A DNA stretch of 64,000 bases from Nocardioides ungokensis. Lineage in GTDB: Bacteria > Actinomycetota > Actinomycetes > Propionibacteriales > Nocardioidaceae. Within the stretch, counting starts at the first letter, position 1. Every line of letters starts with the position of its first letter. Shown in pieces: positions 29,777-39,126 of the stretch. The notes beneath the pieces are model-generated. The model had not been told where the DNA came from, made no database searches, and was given only the letters and a program-made list of their open reading frames with translations. Made by a program: the position numbers and the translations under genes. Where the stretch lies: the NCBI RefSeq assembly GCF_013466985.1, contig NZ_CP059164.1:2923001-2987000 (forward strand), in the 5' to 3' direction.

Positions 29777-29815
29777 TCCTATGCTGAGGATCTGTTCTCG
29801 ACGGGGGAGGTCGCG

Positions 29816-29995
29816 ATGTTCTGGTGGATCGGGCTGGCTGTGGTGGTCGTCGTGCTGTTCGCGGGCGCGTGGTGGTCCAGCGGCAGGAAGCGGAAGGGCG
29901 TGGACGGCGCCGCTGCGAGGAACCTCCGCGTGCGGTCACAGGGCTCGGTCCAGAACTACAACAACCCCAGTGGCCCGAACATCAGCGGCCCGTGA
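29816..29995 (+). CDS. Small membrane peptide 1, unknown function
   Basis: A 59-residue peptide that starts MFWWIGLAVVVVVLF, one membrane helix, followed by the basic SSGRKRK and a polar tail ending NYNNPSGPNISGP. A strong GGGGGAGG ribosome site lies seven bases before the ATG. Its start and layout resemble the next gene (MVWWIL...), which suggests a duplicated pair. No known family is recognised. Confidence 0.6.
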   Translation: MFWWIGLAVVVVVLFAGAWWSSGRKRKGVDGAAARNLRVRSQGSVQNYNNPSGPNISGP

Positions 29996-30046
29996 CGACG
30001 GGGCGCCGTACTCTGAGCTGACGCTCAGCAGAGAACGGGGAAGCAC

Positions 30047-30214
30047 ATGGTCTGGTGGATCCTGGTGCCGGTGCTGGTCGTCGCCGCGGCGTACTCCTTC
30101 TGGCCACGTCGAGGTGGCATCGACGACCGCCGGGCCCGCGGCGACGTGAACACCTTCCAGGGCAGGGTCGAGCTCTGGAACAACGACCGCGGCCGCGTCG
30201 GCGGAGGGTTCTGA
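30047..30214 (+). CDS. Small membrane peptide 2, unknown function
   Basis: A 55-residue peptide MVWWILVPVLVVAAAYSFW with one helix, then RRGGIDDRRARGD and NTFQGRVELWNNDRG. It is preceded by ACGGGGAAG as a ribosome site and by a small hairpin (CTGAGC/GCTCAG at about 30013-30027). The layout is the same as in peptide 1: Trp-Trp start, short hydrophobic helix, basic stop and Asn-rich tail. It is convergent with hisF. Confidence 0.6.
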   Translation: MVWWILVPVLVVAAAYSFWPRRGGIDDRRARGDVNTFQGRVELWNNDRGRVGGGF

Positions 30215-30230
30215 GCCGCTGCCCGAGGGG

Positions 30231-30992
30231 TCAGCGCACCGGGTGACCCGCGGCGGCCAGCGACGCCTTCACGTCGGCGATCCGCAGCGTGCCGAAGTGG
30301 AACACCGTGGCCGCCAGCACCGCGTCCGCACCGGCCTCGACGGCGGGCGGGAAGTGCTCGACGCGGCCGGCGCCGCCGGAGGCGATCACCGGGATGGTGA
30401 CCTCGCGGCGCACCGCGCGGATCAGGTCGAGGTCGAAGCCGTCCTGGGTGCCGTCGGCGTCCATCGCGTTGAGCAGGATCTCGCCGGCACCGAGCTCGGC
30501 CGCCCGGACAGCCCACTCGATCGCGTCCATCCCGGCGGACTTCCGGCCGCCGTGCGTCGTGACCTCGAACCCGGAGGCGGTCCCCGCCGCCCGACGGGCG
30601 TCGACCGAGAGCACCAGCACCTGGTTCCCGAACCGGTCGGCGATCTCGGCGACCAGCTCCGGGCGGTTGATCGCGGCCGTGTTGACCGCCACCTTGTCGG
30701 CGCCGGCACGCAGCAGCCGGTCCACGTCCTCGACGCTGGAGACTCCCCCGCCGACGGTGAGCGGGATGAAGACCTCCTCGGCAGTCCTGGACACGATGTC
30801 CATCGTGGTCGCACGTCCCTCGTGGGAGGCGGAGATGTCGAGGAAGGTCAGCTCGTCGGCGCCCTCGGCGTCGTAGGCGCGGGCCAGCTCCACGGGGTCA
30901 CCGGCGTCGCGCAGCTCCTTGAAGTTGATGCCCTTGACGACGCGCCCCGCGTCGACGTCGAGGCACGGGATGACCCGGACGGCCAGCGTCAC
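30231..30992 (-). CDS. hisF: Imidazole glycerol phosphate synthase cyclase subunit
   Basis: A 253-residue TIM barrel that uses ammonia from HisH to form imidazole glycerol phosphate and AICAR. The catalytic aspartates are in [15 protein letters not shown] and VLSVDARR. Phosphate loops GGGVSSVED and [11 protein letters not shown] are present. A GTG start overlaps the priA stop by four bases. Last gene of the his cluster. Confidence 0.95.
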   Translation of the reverse strand: MTLAVRVIPCLDVDAGRVVKGINFKELRDAGDPVELARAYDAEGADELTFLDISASHEGRATTMDIVSRTAEEVFIPLTVGGGVSSVEDVDRLLRAGADKVAVNTAAINRPELVAEIADRFGNQVLVLSVDARRAAGTASGFEVTTHGGRKSAGMDAIEWAVRAAELGAGEILLNAMDADGTQDGFDLDLIRAVRREVTIPVIASGGAGRVEHFPPAVEAGADAVLAATVFHFGTLRIADVKASLAAAGHPVR

Positions 30993-31723
30993 GACGCACC
31001 CTTCGTGAGGGCGAGCGCGTCCTCGAGGGTGAACCTGCCCTCGTAGAGCGCGGTCCCGGCGATCGCGCCCTCCACACCGTCGGGCACCAGCGTCATGAGG
31101 GCGCGGATGTCGTCCAGCGTCGTGACCCCGCCGGAGGCGACGACCGGCCGGTCGGTGGCCGAGCAGACGTCCTGGAGGAGCTGGAGGTTCGGGCCCTGGA
31201 GCATGCCGTCCTTGTTGACGTCGGTGACGACGTAGCGGGCGCAGCCCTCGCCGTCGAGCCGGGCCAGCACGTCGTAGAGGTCGCCACCCTCCCGGGTCCA
31301 CCCGCGCGCGGCCAGCGTGCGGCCCCGGACGTCGAGGCCGACGGCGACCCGGTCGCCGTACTCCGCGATCGCGCGGGCGCACCACTCGGGCTGCTCCAGC
31401 GCGGCGGTGCCGATGTTGACCCGGCGACAGCCGGCCGCCATCGCGGCGGCCAGGGACTCGTCGTCGCGGATGCCGCCGCTCATCTCGACCTGGATGTCGA
31501 GGATGCCGACGATCTTCGCCTGGAGCTCGCGGTTGTGGCCGCGGCCGAAGGCGGCGTCGAGGTCGACGAGGTGGATCCACTCCGCGCCGGCCTCCTGCCA
31601 GCGCAGGGCCGCCTCCACCGGGTCGCCGAAGCGCTTCTCCGAGCCGGCCACGCCCTGGACCAGCTGGACGGCCTGGCCCCCGGCGATGTCGACGGCGGGC
31701 AGCAGCTCGAGGTAGTCAGCCAT
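30989..31723 (-). CDS. priA: PriA, bifunctional HisA/TrpF isomerase
   Basis: A 244-residue TIM barrel isomerising ProFAR (histidine) and, in actinobacteria, also PRA (tryptophan). The general acid/base pair is in [11 protein letters not shown] and [10 protein letters not shown]. The protein has the length and the [15 protein letters not shown] loop typical of PriA. There is no separate trpF in the window, and the trp operon here lacks one, which supports the dual role. It has its own -10 element, TAGGAT, seven bases before the ATG. Confidence 0.92.
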   Translation of the reverse strand: MADYLELLPAVDIAGGQAVQLVQGVAGSEKRFGDPVEAALRWQEAGAEWIHLVDLDAAFGRGHNRELQAKIVGILDIQVEMSGGIRDDESLAAAMAAGCRRVNIGTAALEQPEWCARAIAEYGDRVAVGLDVRGRTLAARGWTREGGDLYDVLARLDGEGCARYVVTDVNKDGMLQGPNLQLLQDVCSATDRPVVASGGVTTLDDIRALMTLVPDGVEGAIAGTALYEGRFTLEDALALTKGAS

Positions 31724-31730
31724 GGAGGAA

Positions 31731-31736
31731 ATCCTA
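31731..31736 (-). promoter_or_regulatory. -10 element for priA-hisF, leaderless type
   Basis: TAGGAT on the minus strand ends seven bases before the priA ATG. This suggests an internal promoter that lets priA-hisF be expressed apart from hisDCBH. Confidence 0.5.
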
Positions 31737-31766
31737 GGTTCGGGGGCGGGGTGGCCGGGGACGGTC

Positions 31767-32093
31767 TCACCGCCGCCGGAAGAGCAGGGTGTGGATCACG
31801 GGCGCGACCAGCAGGCTGACCATCGCCGCCAGCACCCGCAGCCCCCACTCAGGGCGCACCACCCACACCAGGACGTTGACCGCGAGGAGCAGGCACACCG
31901 TGATGGTCACCTCGCGGCGACGGCGCTTGGCCAGCAGCCCGGGCGTACGCCGTGGCTGCGGCAGCCAGCCGGTCAGGGCCCGACGTCGGGCAAGCGCACG
32001 CTGTCGGCGCTCCTCCTCGCGGGCCCGGGCCGCCGCCCGGATCGCCGCCTCGCGCTCGCGCTCGGCACGGCGCAGCGCGCGCTCCTTGCTCAC
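31767..32093 (-). CDS. Small basic coiled-coil membrane protein in the his operon
   Basis: A 108-residue protein with a GTG start at 32093. The first half is a highly charged helix ([20 protein letters not shown]) followed by [15 protein letters not shown]. The second half holds two hydrophobic helices ([18 protein letters not shown] and [20 protein letters not shown]). It lies 19 bases after hisH and 43 before priA. No function is known. It recurs at this place in related genera only as far as I recall. Confidence 0.6.
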   Translation of the reverse strand: MSKERALRRAEREREAAIRAAARAREEERRQRALARRRALTGWLPQPRRTPGLLAKRRRREVTITVCLLLAVNVLVWVVRPEWGLRVLAAMVSLLVAPVIHTLLFRRR

Positions 32094-32112
32094 GTGGAGC
32101 TCATTCGGGGGC

Positions 32113-32751
32113 TCACAGCGAGGTGACCCAGTTGCGCAGCAGCGCCGCACCGGCGTCGCCGGACTTCTCCGGGTGGAACTGGGTGGCGCTGAGCGGGCCG
32201 TTCTCGACCGCGGCCACGAACCGGTCGCCACCGTGCTCCGCCCAGGTCACCAGTGGCGCACGGGTCCGGTCGTTGGTCTCGAGGGTCCAGTCCCGCACCG
32301 CGTAGGAGTGCACGAAGTAGAACCGCTCCTCCTCGACACCGGCGAACAGGGCCGAGCCGGACGGCACGTCGACGGTGTTCCAGCCCATGTGCGGCACCAC
32401 CGGCGCCTGGATCCGCTCCACGACCCCGGGCCACTCGTCGCAGCCCTCGGTCTCCACGCCGTGCTCGACGCCGCGCGCGAAGAGGACCTGCATCCCCACG
32501 CAGATCCCGAGGACCGGTCGCCCGCCCGCGAGCCTGCGGCCGATGATCCGGTCTCCCTTGATCGCTCGCAGCCCCGCCATGCACGCCGCGAAGGCGCCGA
32601 CACCGGGCACGAGGAGGCCGTCGGCGTCCATGGCGGTGGCCAGGTCACCGGTGAGGGTCACCTCGGCGCCGGCGCGCTCGACGGCGCGCACCGCCGAGCG
32701 GAGGTTCCCCGAGCCGTAGTCGAGGACGACGACGCGGGGCTTGCCGCTCAG
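32113..32751 (-). CDS. hisH: Imidazole glycerol phosphate synthase glutamine amidotransferase subunit
   Basis: A 212-residue class I amidotransferase that supplies ammonia to HisF. The nucleophile is in [11 protein letters not shown] and the His-Glu pair in QFHPEKSG. The conserved N-terminus [14 protein letters not shown] lies upstream of the first GTG, so the start must be earlier. The only fitting codon is CTG at 32751-32749, overlapping the hisB stop (CTGA) with GAAGGG at a good spacing. A base error in an original ATGA overlap is also possible. Confidence 0.9.
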   Translation of the reverse strand: MSGKPRVVVLDYGSGNLRSAVRAVERAGAEVTLTGDLATAMDADGLLVPGVGAFAACMAGLRAIKGDRIIGRRLAGGRPVLGICVGMQVLFARGVEHGVETEGCDEWPGVVERIQAPVVPHMGWNTVDVPSGSALFAGVEEERFYFVHSYAVRDWTLETNDRTRAPLVTWAEHGGDRFVAAVENGPLSATQFHPEKSGDAGAALLRNWVTSL

Positions 32752-33374
32752 AGTGAGCCCTTCGTGCTCGGGATACCCGTCTCGCGCGGGTCCAGCGCGA
32801 CCGCGTCGCGGAACGCGCGCGCGAACGCCTTGAACTGGGTCTCGACCAGGTGGTGCGGGTCGCGACCGGCCAGGACGCGCACGTGCAGCGCGAGGTGGGC
32901 GTGGAACGCGATGGTCTCGAAGACGTGGCGCGTCAGGGACCCCTGGTACGCCGGTCCGGTGTCGCCGCCGATCGCGACGTACGCCTGCGCGTCGGGCTCC
33001 CCTGTGTGGACGCAGTAGGGGCGTCCGGAGACGTCGACGACCGCCTGGACGAGCGCCTCGTCGAGCGGGACGGTGGCGTCGCCGAAGCGACGGATGCCCC
33101 TCTTGTCCCCGAGCGCCTCGCGCAGCGCCTGGCCGAGCGCGATCGCCGTGTCCTCGACCGTGTGGTGGGCGTCGATGTGGGTGTCACCCTCGGTCTTGAC
33201 CGTCAGGTCCACCAGGGAGTGCCGCGCGAAGGCGGTCAGCATGTGGTCGTAGAAGCCGACCCCGGTGGAGATGTCGTGGCGGCCGGAGCCGTCGAGGTCG
33301 ACCTCGACGACCACCTTGGACTCGCTGGTCTGGCGCTCGACGCGTGCGACCCGGTTCGCTGCCTGGGGGCTCAT
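32748..33374 (-). CDS. hisB: Imidazoleglycerol-phosphate dehydratase
   Basis: A 208-residue monofunctional dehydratase, the sixth step of histidine synthesis. The metal-binding motifs DAHHTVED and RDPHHLVE are both present, as is GVGFYDHML. It overlaps hisC by four bases (ATGA) and hisH by four, so hisC-hisB-hisH are coupled. Confidence 0.96.
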   Translation of the reverse strand: MSPQAANRVARVERQTSESKVVVEVDLDGSGRHDISTGVGFYDHMLTAFARHSLVDLTVKTEGDTHIDAHHTVEDTAIALGQALREALGDKRGIRRFGDATVPLDEALVQAVVDVSGRPYCVHTGEPDAQAYVAIGGDTGPAYQGSLTRHVFETIAFHAHLALHVRVLAGRDPHHLVETQFKAFARAFRDAVALDPRETGIPSTKGSL

Positions 33375-34507
33375 CCCTGTCCCTCTTCCCTGACCTCGGT
33401 CAGTGCTTGCTTGAACGCCGTCATCTCCTCGGTCGTCCCGATGGAGACCCGGAGCCAGCCGTCGGGGCCGACCTCGCGGATCAGCACGCCCCGGTCAAGC
33501 AGACCCTGCCAGACGGCGTGCCGGTCCGCGAAGGTTCCGAAGAGTGCGAAGTTGGCGTCGCTCTCGGCGACGCTCAGCCCCTGGTCGCGCAGCCACGCGA
33601 CGGTGGCGTCGCGCTCGGCCCGCAGCTCGTCGACCTTTCCGAGCAGCTCGGGCGCGTGCCGCAGCGCGGCCAGGGCGACGGCCTGGGTGACCGCGGAGAG
33701 GTGGTAGGGCAGGCGCACCACTCGGATCGCGTCGCAGATCTCCGGCGCGGCGGCGAGGTAGCCCAGGCGGGCGCCGGCGAGGGCGAAGGCCTTGCTCATG
33801 GTGCGGCTGACGACCAGGTTGCGGTGCTGCGGCAGCAGCTCGAGGGCGCTGGGCGTCCCGCTGCGCCGGAACTCGCCGTACGCCTCATCGACCACCACGA
33901 TCCCGGTCTGCTCGTTCTCGGCCGCGGCCTCGCAGAGCACGGTGACCGCCTCGGGCGGCAGGGCCGTGCCCGTGGGGTTGTTGGGCGAGGGCAGCAGCAC
34001 CACACTGGGCTGCCGCTCCTTGATCAGGTCGCGCGCGTGGTCGAGGTCGAGGGCGAAGTCGCTCTCGCGGTGGCCCTGGACCCACTCGGTCATCGTGTCG
34101 CGGGCGTACTCGGGATACATCGAGTACGTCGGGGCGAAGCTCAGCGCCACCCGGCCGGGTCCCCCGAAAGCCTGGAGCAGCTGCAGCATCACCTCGTTGG
34201 AGCCGTTTGCCGCCCACACCTGCCCGGGGACGATCCCATGCGGGGTGTCACGGGACAGGTAGCCGGCCAGCGCGGCGCGGAGCTCGGTGAACTCCCGGTC
34301 GGGGTAGCGGTTGAGGGTGACCGCGGCCCGGGCCACCGCGGTGGCGATGTCGGCCACGCACGCGGCCGAGGGCCCGTAGGGGTTCTCGTTGACGTTGAGC
34401 TGCACCGGGACGTCGAGCTGCGGCGCACCGTAGGGCTCGAGACCGCGCAGCTCGGCGCGGAGCGGAGGCCAGCCGGCCGGCGTGCCCGCCGGGTCGCTCG
34501 AGGTCAT
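33371..34507 (-). CDS. hisC: Histidinol-phosphate aminotransferase
   Basis: A 378-residue PLP enzyme of fold type I. The PLP lysine is in [16 protein letters not shown], the Asn/Pro motif in SPNNPTGT, and the Asp-Tyr pair in [10 protein letters not shown]. It converts imidazole acetol phosphate to histidinol phosphate. It starts three bases after the hisD stop. Confidence 0.95.
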   Translation of the reverse strand: MTSSDPAGTPAGWPPLRAELRGLEPYGAPQLDVPVQLNVNENPYGPSAACVADIATAVARAAVTLNRYPDREFTELRAALAGYLSRDTPHGIVPGQVWAANGSNEVMLQLLQAFGGPGRVALSFAPTYSMYPEYARDTMTEWVQGHRESDFALDLDHARDLIKERQPSVVLLPSPNNPTGTALPPEAVTVLCEAAAENEQTGIVVVDEAYGEFRRSGTPSALELLPQHRNLVVSRTMSKAFALAGARLGYLAAAPEICDAIRVVRLPYHLSAVTQAVALAALRHAPELLGKVDELRAERDATVAWLRDQGLSVAESDANFALFGTFADRHAVWQGLLDRGVLIREVGPDGWLRVSIGTTEEMTAFKQALTEVREEGQG

Positions 34508-34510
34508 GCC

Positions 34511-35821
34511 TCAGCCCTCGAAGCGGACGCGCACGGCGGCGCCGTGACCCGGCAGGTCCTCGGCCTCGGCGAGCGTGACCACGTGGTCGGCCACCTCGGC
34601 AAGGCCCTCGCGCGTGTAGTCGATGACGTGCACGGCCTTGAGGAAGGCCCGCACCGACAGCCCCGAGGAGTGGCAGGCGCAGCCGGCCGTGGGCAGCACG
34701 TGGTTGGACCCGGCGCAGTAGTCGCCCAGCGACACCGGCGCGTAGGAGCCGACGAAGATCGCACCCGCGTTGCACACCCGGGCGGCCAGCGCCGAGGCAT
34801 CGGCGGTCTGGATCTCGAGGTGCTCGGCGGCATAGGCGTTGACCACGTCGAGGCCCTGCTCCAGGTCGTCCACCAGCACGATGCCGGACTGGCGGGCGGA
34901 CAGCGACGTACGGATCCGCTCGGCGTGGCGGGTCACCGAGACCTGCTTGTCCAGCTCGGCCTCGACCTCGTCGGCGAGCCGCTCGGACGGCGTGACCAGC
35001 ACGCTGGCGGCCATCGGGTCGTGCTCGGACTGGCTGATCAGGTCGGCGGCGACGTACGCCGGGTCGGCGGTGTCGTCGGCCAGCACGGCGATCTCGGTCG
35101 GCCCGGCCTCGGAGTCGATGCCGACGATGCCCTTGAGCAGCCGCTTGGCCGCGACGGTGTAGATGGCACCCGGCCCGGTGACCAGGTCGACCCGGCGGCA
35201 GGGCCCGGCGCCGTGGGCGAACATCGCGACCGCCTGGGCGCCCCCGACGGCGTAGACCTCGTCGATGCCGAGGAGTGCGCACGCCGCCAGGATCGTGGGG
35301 TGGGGAAGGCCGCCGTGCGCCTTCTGCGGGCTGGAGGTGAGCGCGATCGACTCGACGCCCGCGACCTGCGCCGGGACGACGTTCATGACCACGCTGGAGA
35401 CCAGCGGCGCGATGCCGCCGGGGACGTAGAGGCCCACCCGGCCGACCGGCACCATCCGGTGGGTCACCCGCGCCCCGGGGCCGAGGTCGGTGACGACGTC
35501 GTGCTCGAGCTCGGCCTCGCAGGTCGCGCGCAGCCGCCGGATCGACTCCTCGAGGCCGGCGCGAACGGCAGGGTCGAGCTGCTCGAGCGCGGCCGCGATC
35601 GCCTCCGGGGGCACCACGATGCTCTCCTGCTCGACCCCGTCGAACTTCTCGGAGAACTCGCGGATCGCCTCGACGCCGCGGTCCCGGACCGCGTCACAGA
35701 TCGGACGCACCACATGCATCGCCGCCTCGACGTCGAACTCTGCGCGCGGCACGGCGGCGCGGTAGTCGACGGGAGCCGCGCTGCCAGCGCCGGCTCCTCG
35801 CAGGTCGATACGGCGGATCAT
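34511..35821 (-). CDS. hisD: Histidinol dehydrogenase
   Basis: A 436-residue zinc enzyme carrying out the last two oxidations of histidine synthesis. The conserved [19 protein letters not shown] (zinc ligands) and AAEHLEIQT (catalytic Glu-His) are visible, as is [11 protein letters not shown]. It is the first gene of the hisDCBH run. Its ATG lies seven bases after a -10 hexamer. Confidence 0.96.
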   Translation of the reverse strand: MIRRIDLRGAGAGSAAPVDYRAAVPRAEFDVEAAMHVVRPICDAVRDRGVEAIREFSEKFDGVEQESIVVPPEAIAAALEQLDPAVRAGLEESIRRLRATCEAELEHDVVTDLGPGARVTHRMVPVGRVGLYVPGGIAPLVSSVVMNVVPAQVAGVESIALTSSPQKAHGGLPHPTILAACALLGIDEVYAVGGAQAVAMFAHGAGPCRRVDLVTGPGAIYTVAAKRLLKGIVGIDSEAGPTEIAVLADDTADPAYVAADLISQSEHDPMAASVLVTPSERLADEVEAELDKQVSVTRHAERIRTSLSARQSGIVLVDDLEQGLDVVNAYAAEHLEIQTADASALAARVCNAGAIFVGSYAPVSLGDYCAGSNHVLPTAGCACHSSGLSVRAFLKAVHVIDYTREGLAEVADHVVTLAEAEDLPGHGAAVRVRFEG

Positions 35822-35828
35822 GGGCCCG

Positions 35829-35834
35829 ATTCTA
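35829..35834 (-). promoter_or_regulatory. -10 element for the hisDCBH operon, leaderless type
   Basis: TAGAAT on the minus strand, seven bases before the hisD ATG, with no ribosome site. The 86-base region is shared with the divergent LON-domain gene. No T-box or attenuator-like leader fits in so short a space. Confidence 0.55.
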
Positions 35835-35895
35835 CGAGGGCGGCACGCCGGGGTCCGAACCCGCGACGGTGGCTGGACGGAGCCCGTCGATGGCC

Positions 35896-35901
35896 TAGGT
35901 T
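35896..35901 (+). promoter_or_regulatory. -10 element for the LON-domain gene, leaderless type
   Basis: TAGGTT with six bases to the GTG at 35908. Divergent to, and close by, the hisD promoter. Confidence 0.5.
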
Positions 35902-35907
35902 GGCGGT

Positions 35908-36573
35908 GTGACCGCTCCCCTGCCGATGTTCCCGCTCAACGCGGTGCTGTTCCCGGGCGTGAGCGTGCCGCTGACGGTGTTCGAGGACCGCTACCGCGCA
36001 CTCGTCCACCACCTGCTGCGGGTCGACGACCCGGCCGACCGGATCTTCGGCTCGGTGGGGATCAGGGAGGGCTACGAGGTCGGCGACCACGGCGCCCAGT
36101 CGCTCTACCGCATCGGCTGCCGGGTCCAGCTCACCGAGGTCGAGGCACACCCCGACGGCACCTTCGACATCGTGGCCGTGGGGCTGGAGCGGATCGAGCT
36201 GCAGCGGCTGGACACGACCGGCACCTTCCCGGTCGGTCACGTGGCCGAGCTGCCCGAGGCCCCGGCGACGGTGCCGGAGGAGATCCTCGAGCGCGCCCGG
36301 GCGACGTTCACGGCCTACCGGATGGCGCTCACCGACATCCGCAGTGACCCCTACACCGGCGCCCTGCCCAAGGATCCCGGCTACCTCTCGTGGACGCTGG
36401 CCGCGGTGGCGCCGCTGCCGATGCACGAGCGCCAGTCGCTGCTCGAGGCCGAGGACCCCGCGACCAGGCTCGTCATGGTCACCGAGCTGCTCCGCACCGA
36501 GCTGCGCGCGATGAACGTGATCCGCTCGCTGCCGGCCACGGAGGTCGCCCGCACCCGCTGGTCCCCGAACTGA
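35908..36573 (+). CDS. LON substrate-binding-domain protein
   Basis: A 221-residue protein made of the LON N-terminal (PF02190) domain without the AAA or protease parts. The N-terminus [27 protein letters not shown] and the core [11 protein letters not shown] are typical. Such stand-alone proteins are common in actinobacteria beside hisD. Their role, perhaps substrate recognition for a protease or ligase, is unproven. Confidence 0.88.
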   Translation: MTAPLPMFPLNAVLFPGVSVPLTVFEDRYRALVHHLLRVDDPADRIFGSVGIREGYEVGDHGAQSLYRIGCRVQLTEVEAHPDGTFDIVAVGLERIELQRLDTTGTFPVGHVAELPEAPATVPEEILERARATFTAYRMALTDIRSDPYTGALPKDPGYLSWTLAAVAPLPMHERQSLLEAEDPATRLVMVTELLRTELRAMNVIRSLPATEVARTRWSPN

Positions 36574-36578
36574 TCAAG

Positions 36579-36680
36579 CGAGCAGCGGCGTGCGAGGAAC
36601 GAGCACGGCGCGTCCGCGAGACGAGGTTGAGCAAGCCCCGCCGCTGAGCCTGCGAAGTGGCGACTGGCGCGTCGAAATCC
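36579..36680. repeat. Dispersed GC-rich repeat-like block
   Basis: Non-coding DNA with the phrases GCGAGCAGCGG, GAGGTTGAGCAAGC and GCGCGTCGAAATCC, which resemble the ends of other repeat blocks in this window. It lies between the LON gene and ybaK. Confidence 0.5.
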
Positions 36681-36707
36681 CCGCCAACCGGAAGGAGTCC
36701 TGAGCCC

Positions 36708-37208
36708 GTGGCCAAGAAGAAGGCGGCCCCCGGCGGCACACCGGCCACCGTCGCCCTGACCCAGGCCGGGATCTCGTTCACCCTGCACGAGTACGCCCAC
36801 GACCCGCGCGCTGAGTCGTTCGGCCTCGAGGCCGCCGACGCGCTCGGCCTCGACCCGGTCCGCGTCTTCAAGACCCTGATGGCCACCGTGGACACCCGGC
36901 TGGCCGTCGCCGTGGTGCCGGTGTCGGGCCAGCTCGACCTCAAGGCCCTCGCCCGGGCGCTGGGTGGCAGCAGGGCCGCCATGGCGGAGCGCGCGGCGGC
37001 CGAACGAGCGACGGGCTACGTCGCCGGCGGCATCTCCCCCATCGGCCAGAAGCGCCGCCATCCGACCGTGCTGGACACCTCCGCGCTCGAGCACCCCACC
37101 GTCTTCGTCTCCGGGGGTCGTCGCGGGCTCGACCTCGAGCTCTCCCCTGCCGACCTGGTCCGGATCACCGACGCGGTGACCGCTCCGGTGGGACGGTCCC
37201 GCGGCTGA
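36708..37208 (+). CDS. ybaK: Cys-tRNA(Pro)/Cys-tRNA(Cys) deacylase, YbaK type
   Basis: A 166-residue editing protein that hydrolyses misacylated tRNA. The GTG start has AAGGAG upstream. The fold motifs VFKTLMATVDTRLAVAVVPV (with the active-site Lys), GYVAGGISPIGQKRRHP and VFVSGGRRGLDLEL are all of the YbaK/EbsC family. The N-terminal MAKKKAAPGG is a short basic tag. It is flanked on both sides by repeat-like DNA. Confidence 0.92.
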   Translation: MAKKKAAPGGTPATVALTQAGISFTLHEYAHDPRAESFGLEAADALGLDPVRVFKTLMATVDTRLAVAVVPVSGQLDLKALARALGGSRAAMAERAAAERATGYVAGGISPIGQKRRHPTVLDTSALEHPTVFVSGGRRGLDLELSPADLVRITDAVTAPVGRSRG

Positions 37209-37581
37209 ACGCCGACACGCAGGGAGCCTCGAGACCCCCGCAGCCCAGGCAACGGCGCCTTCGTGTCGCTGGTCGGGTAGCGAGCGCCGGCGAGCGTGTC
37301 GAGCCCACCGCCGTCGGCGGCCCACGGCTCGTGGGTGGTTGCGGTGATGGCAGCTATGAGGAGCGGTACGCCGTGGGTTGCGGCCGCCTCCCGGCCTACG
37401 GCTGCCGCTGGTCGAGTGCGCCGGTGGTTGAGGTGCGAGCGTCAGCGAGCCTCGAAACCCCCGCAGCCAGGCAGGGCGACGACCACGAAGCGCACCCCGA
37501 AAGTTTACCTTCGTTCCCCAGAACCCCCGGACCGGGACGATTCCGGCCCTGACTGTCGGTGGTCGATGCGATCATGGACAC
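37209..37581. repeat. Non-coding repeat-rich gap (373 bp)
   Basis: No plausible gene. It contains a direct repeat of about 25 bases built on GCCTCGARACCCCCGCAGC at 37226-37251 and 37449-37473. Between them are phrases such as GCGAGCGCCGGCGAGCGTG and GGTTGAGGTGCGAGCGTCA, of the kind dispersed between genes in Nocardioides-like genomes. It borders a decayed 13E12-family gene. Confidence 0.6.
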
Positions 37582-38920
37582 ATGTTCGAAACCGATGCAG
37601 CGGAGAGCCCGTCGAGGTCGCCGACCTCGACGCGCCGGCCTGCTCGAGGTGCTCGACAGCGCAAGCTGGACGCCCGAGCCGCCGAACGCGGCAAGCTCCG
37701 CATCGCCGCGCAGTGGTGCGTGGCACCCCGCCACCGCCGACACCGGGATCGCGACCTGGGGCGGCGCCTCGTTGTTGGGCGGGACCTGGACGGGGACGAA
37801 TCGCTGGGTGGTGACGGGACCCCGGCGGTCTCGGCGTTCGCCCCGGAGCCGCTCGCGGCCGTGCTGGGGGTGGCCACTGAGACGGGGATGAAACTGATCG
37901 CCGACGCCCTCGACCTCCAGCACCGGCTCCCTCGCATCTGGCGACTCGTCGAATCGCTCGCGGTGGAGCCGTACAAGGCCCGGCACGTCGCCCAGGCCAC
38001 CCACCGCCTGTCGCGGCGCCGCCGCGTACGTGACGAGCTCTCCCCAGGCTGCCCTCGTGCAGCTGGAAGGCGATCGAGACCGCCGTCGCCCACGCGGTCG
38101 CCAAGTCCACCCCGAGCTGCTGAGGAACGTGAGAAGCACGGGAAGCAGTCCTGGCACGTGACGCTGCGCCACCCCGCCCCAGCGAGTACGCCGGCACCTC
38201 CTGGCTCGACATCACCGGCGACACCCTCGACCTGACCGCCTTCCACGACCTCGTCTGCGACCACGCCGCCGCCTTGAAGGCACTCGGGACACCGACGAGC
38301 TGGAGGTCCGCAAGGCCAAGGCGCTGGGCGTGATCGCCTCCCAGCAGGCCCAGCTCGACCTCACCACGCTCATCGGCTCCGCAGACGGCGACGGCCCCAA
38401 GCCGCGCCGCCCGCGGAAGCCGAAGACCCGGTTCTACCTCCACCTGAACCTGGCCGACCTCGCCACCCACGGCTCGGCACCCAGGACCTGGCCGCGGGCA
38501 CGGTCGAGAGCTCGGCGCCGCCACCATCACCCGGATCAAAGACTGGGTCGGCCACTCCCAGGTCACCGTCCAGCCGGTCCTCGACCTCGGCCGCACCGAC
38601 GCCGTCGACGGGCACGAACCCCGCGTGGATGCGCGAGCTGGTCATCCTCCGCGACGGCCACTGCGTGTTCCCCTGGTGCCCCACGACGCCCGAACCGCGA
38701 CCTCGACCACATCGACCCTACATCCCCATCGACGAGGGCGGACCACCCGGCCAAACCCATCCGGGCAACTCGCCCCTTGTGCCGGCGACATCACCGCGCC
38801 AAGACCAGCCGACGATGGCGCTACCGACGCCGACCCGACAGCACCTATGAATGGCACGGACCCCACGGCCGCGCCTACCTGGTCACACCCCACGGCACCA
38901 TCCAGCTCACCAGCAACTGA
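37582..38920 (+). pseudogene. DUF222 / HNH endonuclease, 13E12 repeat family, frame-disrupted
   Basis: Pieces in all three frames line up as one protein of about 440 residues. It starts MFETDAAE, then the DUF222 core (KLDARAAERGKLRIAAQWC, then LQHRLPRIWRLVESLAVEPY), SQQAQLDLTTLIGS and LHLNLADLATHG. The C-terminal HNH domain reads ELVILRDGHCVFPWC, then DHIDPY, then LCRRHHRAKT, ending QLTSN. At least five indels are needed, denser than elsewhere in the window. DUF222-HNH proteins form the multicopy 13E12 family in mycobacteria and are thought to be mobile. Genuine decay, base errors or both may be involved. Confidence 0.7.
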
Positions 38921-38988
38921 GCTCCACCCTTGAACCGCCCGGACCCGGCAGACCCAACGGCCTGTCGGGCCACCGGCACGCCCCGGGG

Positions 38989-39070
38989 GCTTCGAGGCTC
39001 CCTTCGACATGCTCGCTGCGCTCGCCACTCAGGACAGGGCGCTGGCGCTCGCTGACGACGAGCTTCGAAA
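38989..39070. repeat. Dispersed repeat-like block
   Basis: Reads CTTCGAGGCTCCCTTCGACA, then GCTCGCTGCGCTCGCCACTC, and ends AGCTTCGAAATG, with TTCGA at both ends. It lies between the 13E12-family remnant and the terminator of the DUF3352 gene, and it closes the repeat-rich island that began at 36.6 kb. Confidence 0.5.
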
Positions 39071-39075
39071 TGCGC

Positions 39076-39108
39076 GGGACGGCCGGGGCGTGGCGCCCCG
39101 GCCGTTCC
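39076..39108. terminator. Strong GC-rich hairpin terminator
   Basis: Arms ACGGCCGGGGCG and CGCCCCGGCCGT pair perfectly around the three-base loop TGG. It is 18 bases beyond the stop of the leftward DUF3352 gene and can also stop rightward transcription. Confidence 0.8.
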
Positions 39109-39126
39109 TTGCCCGATCGATCCTGC

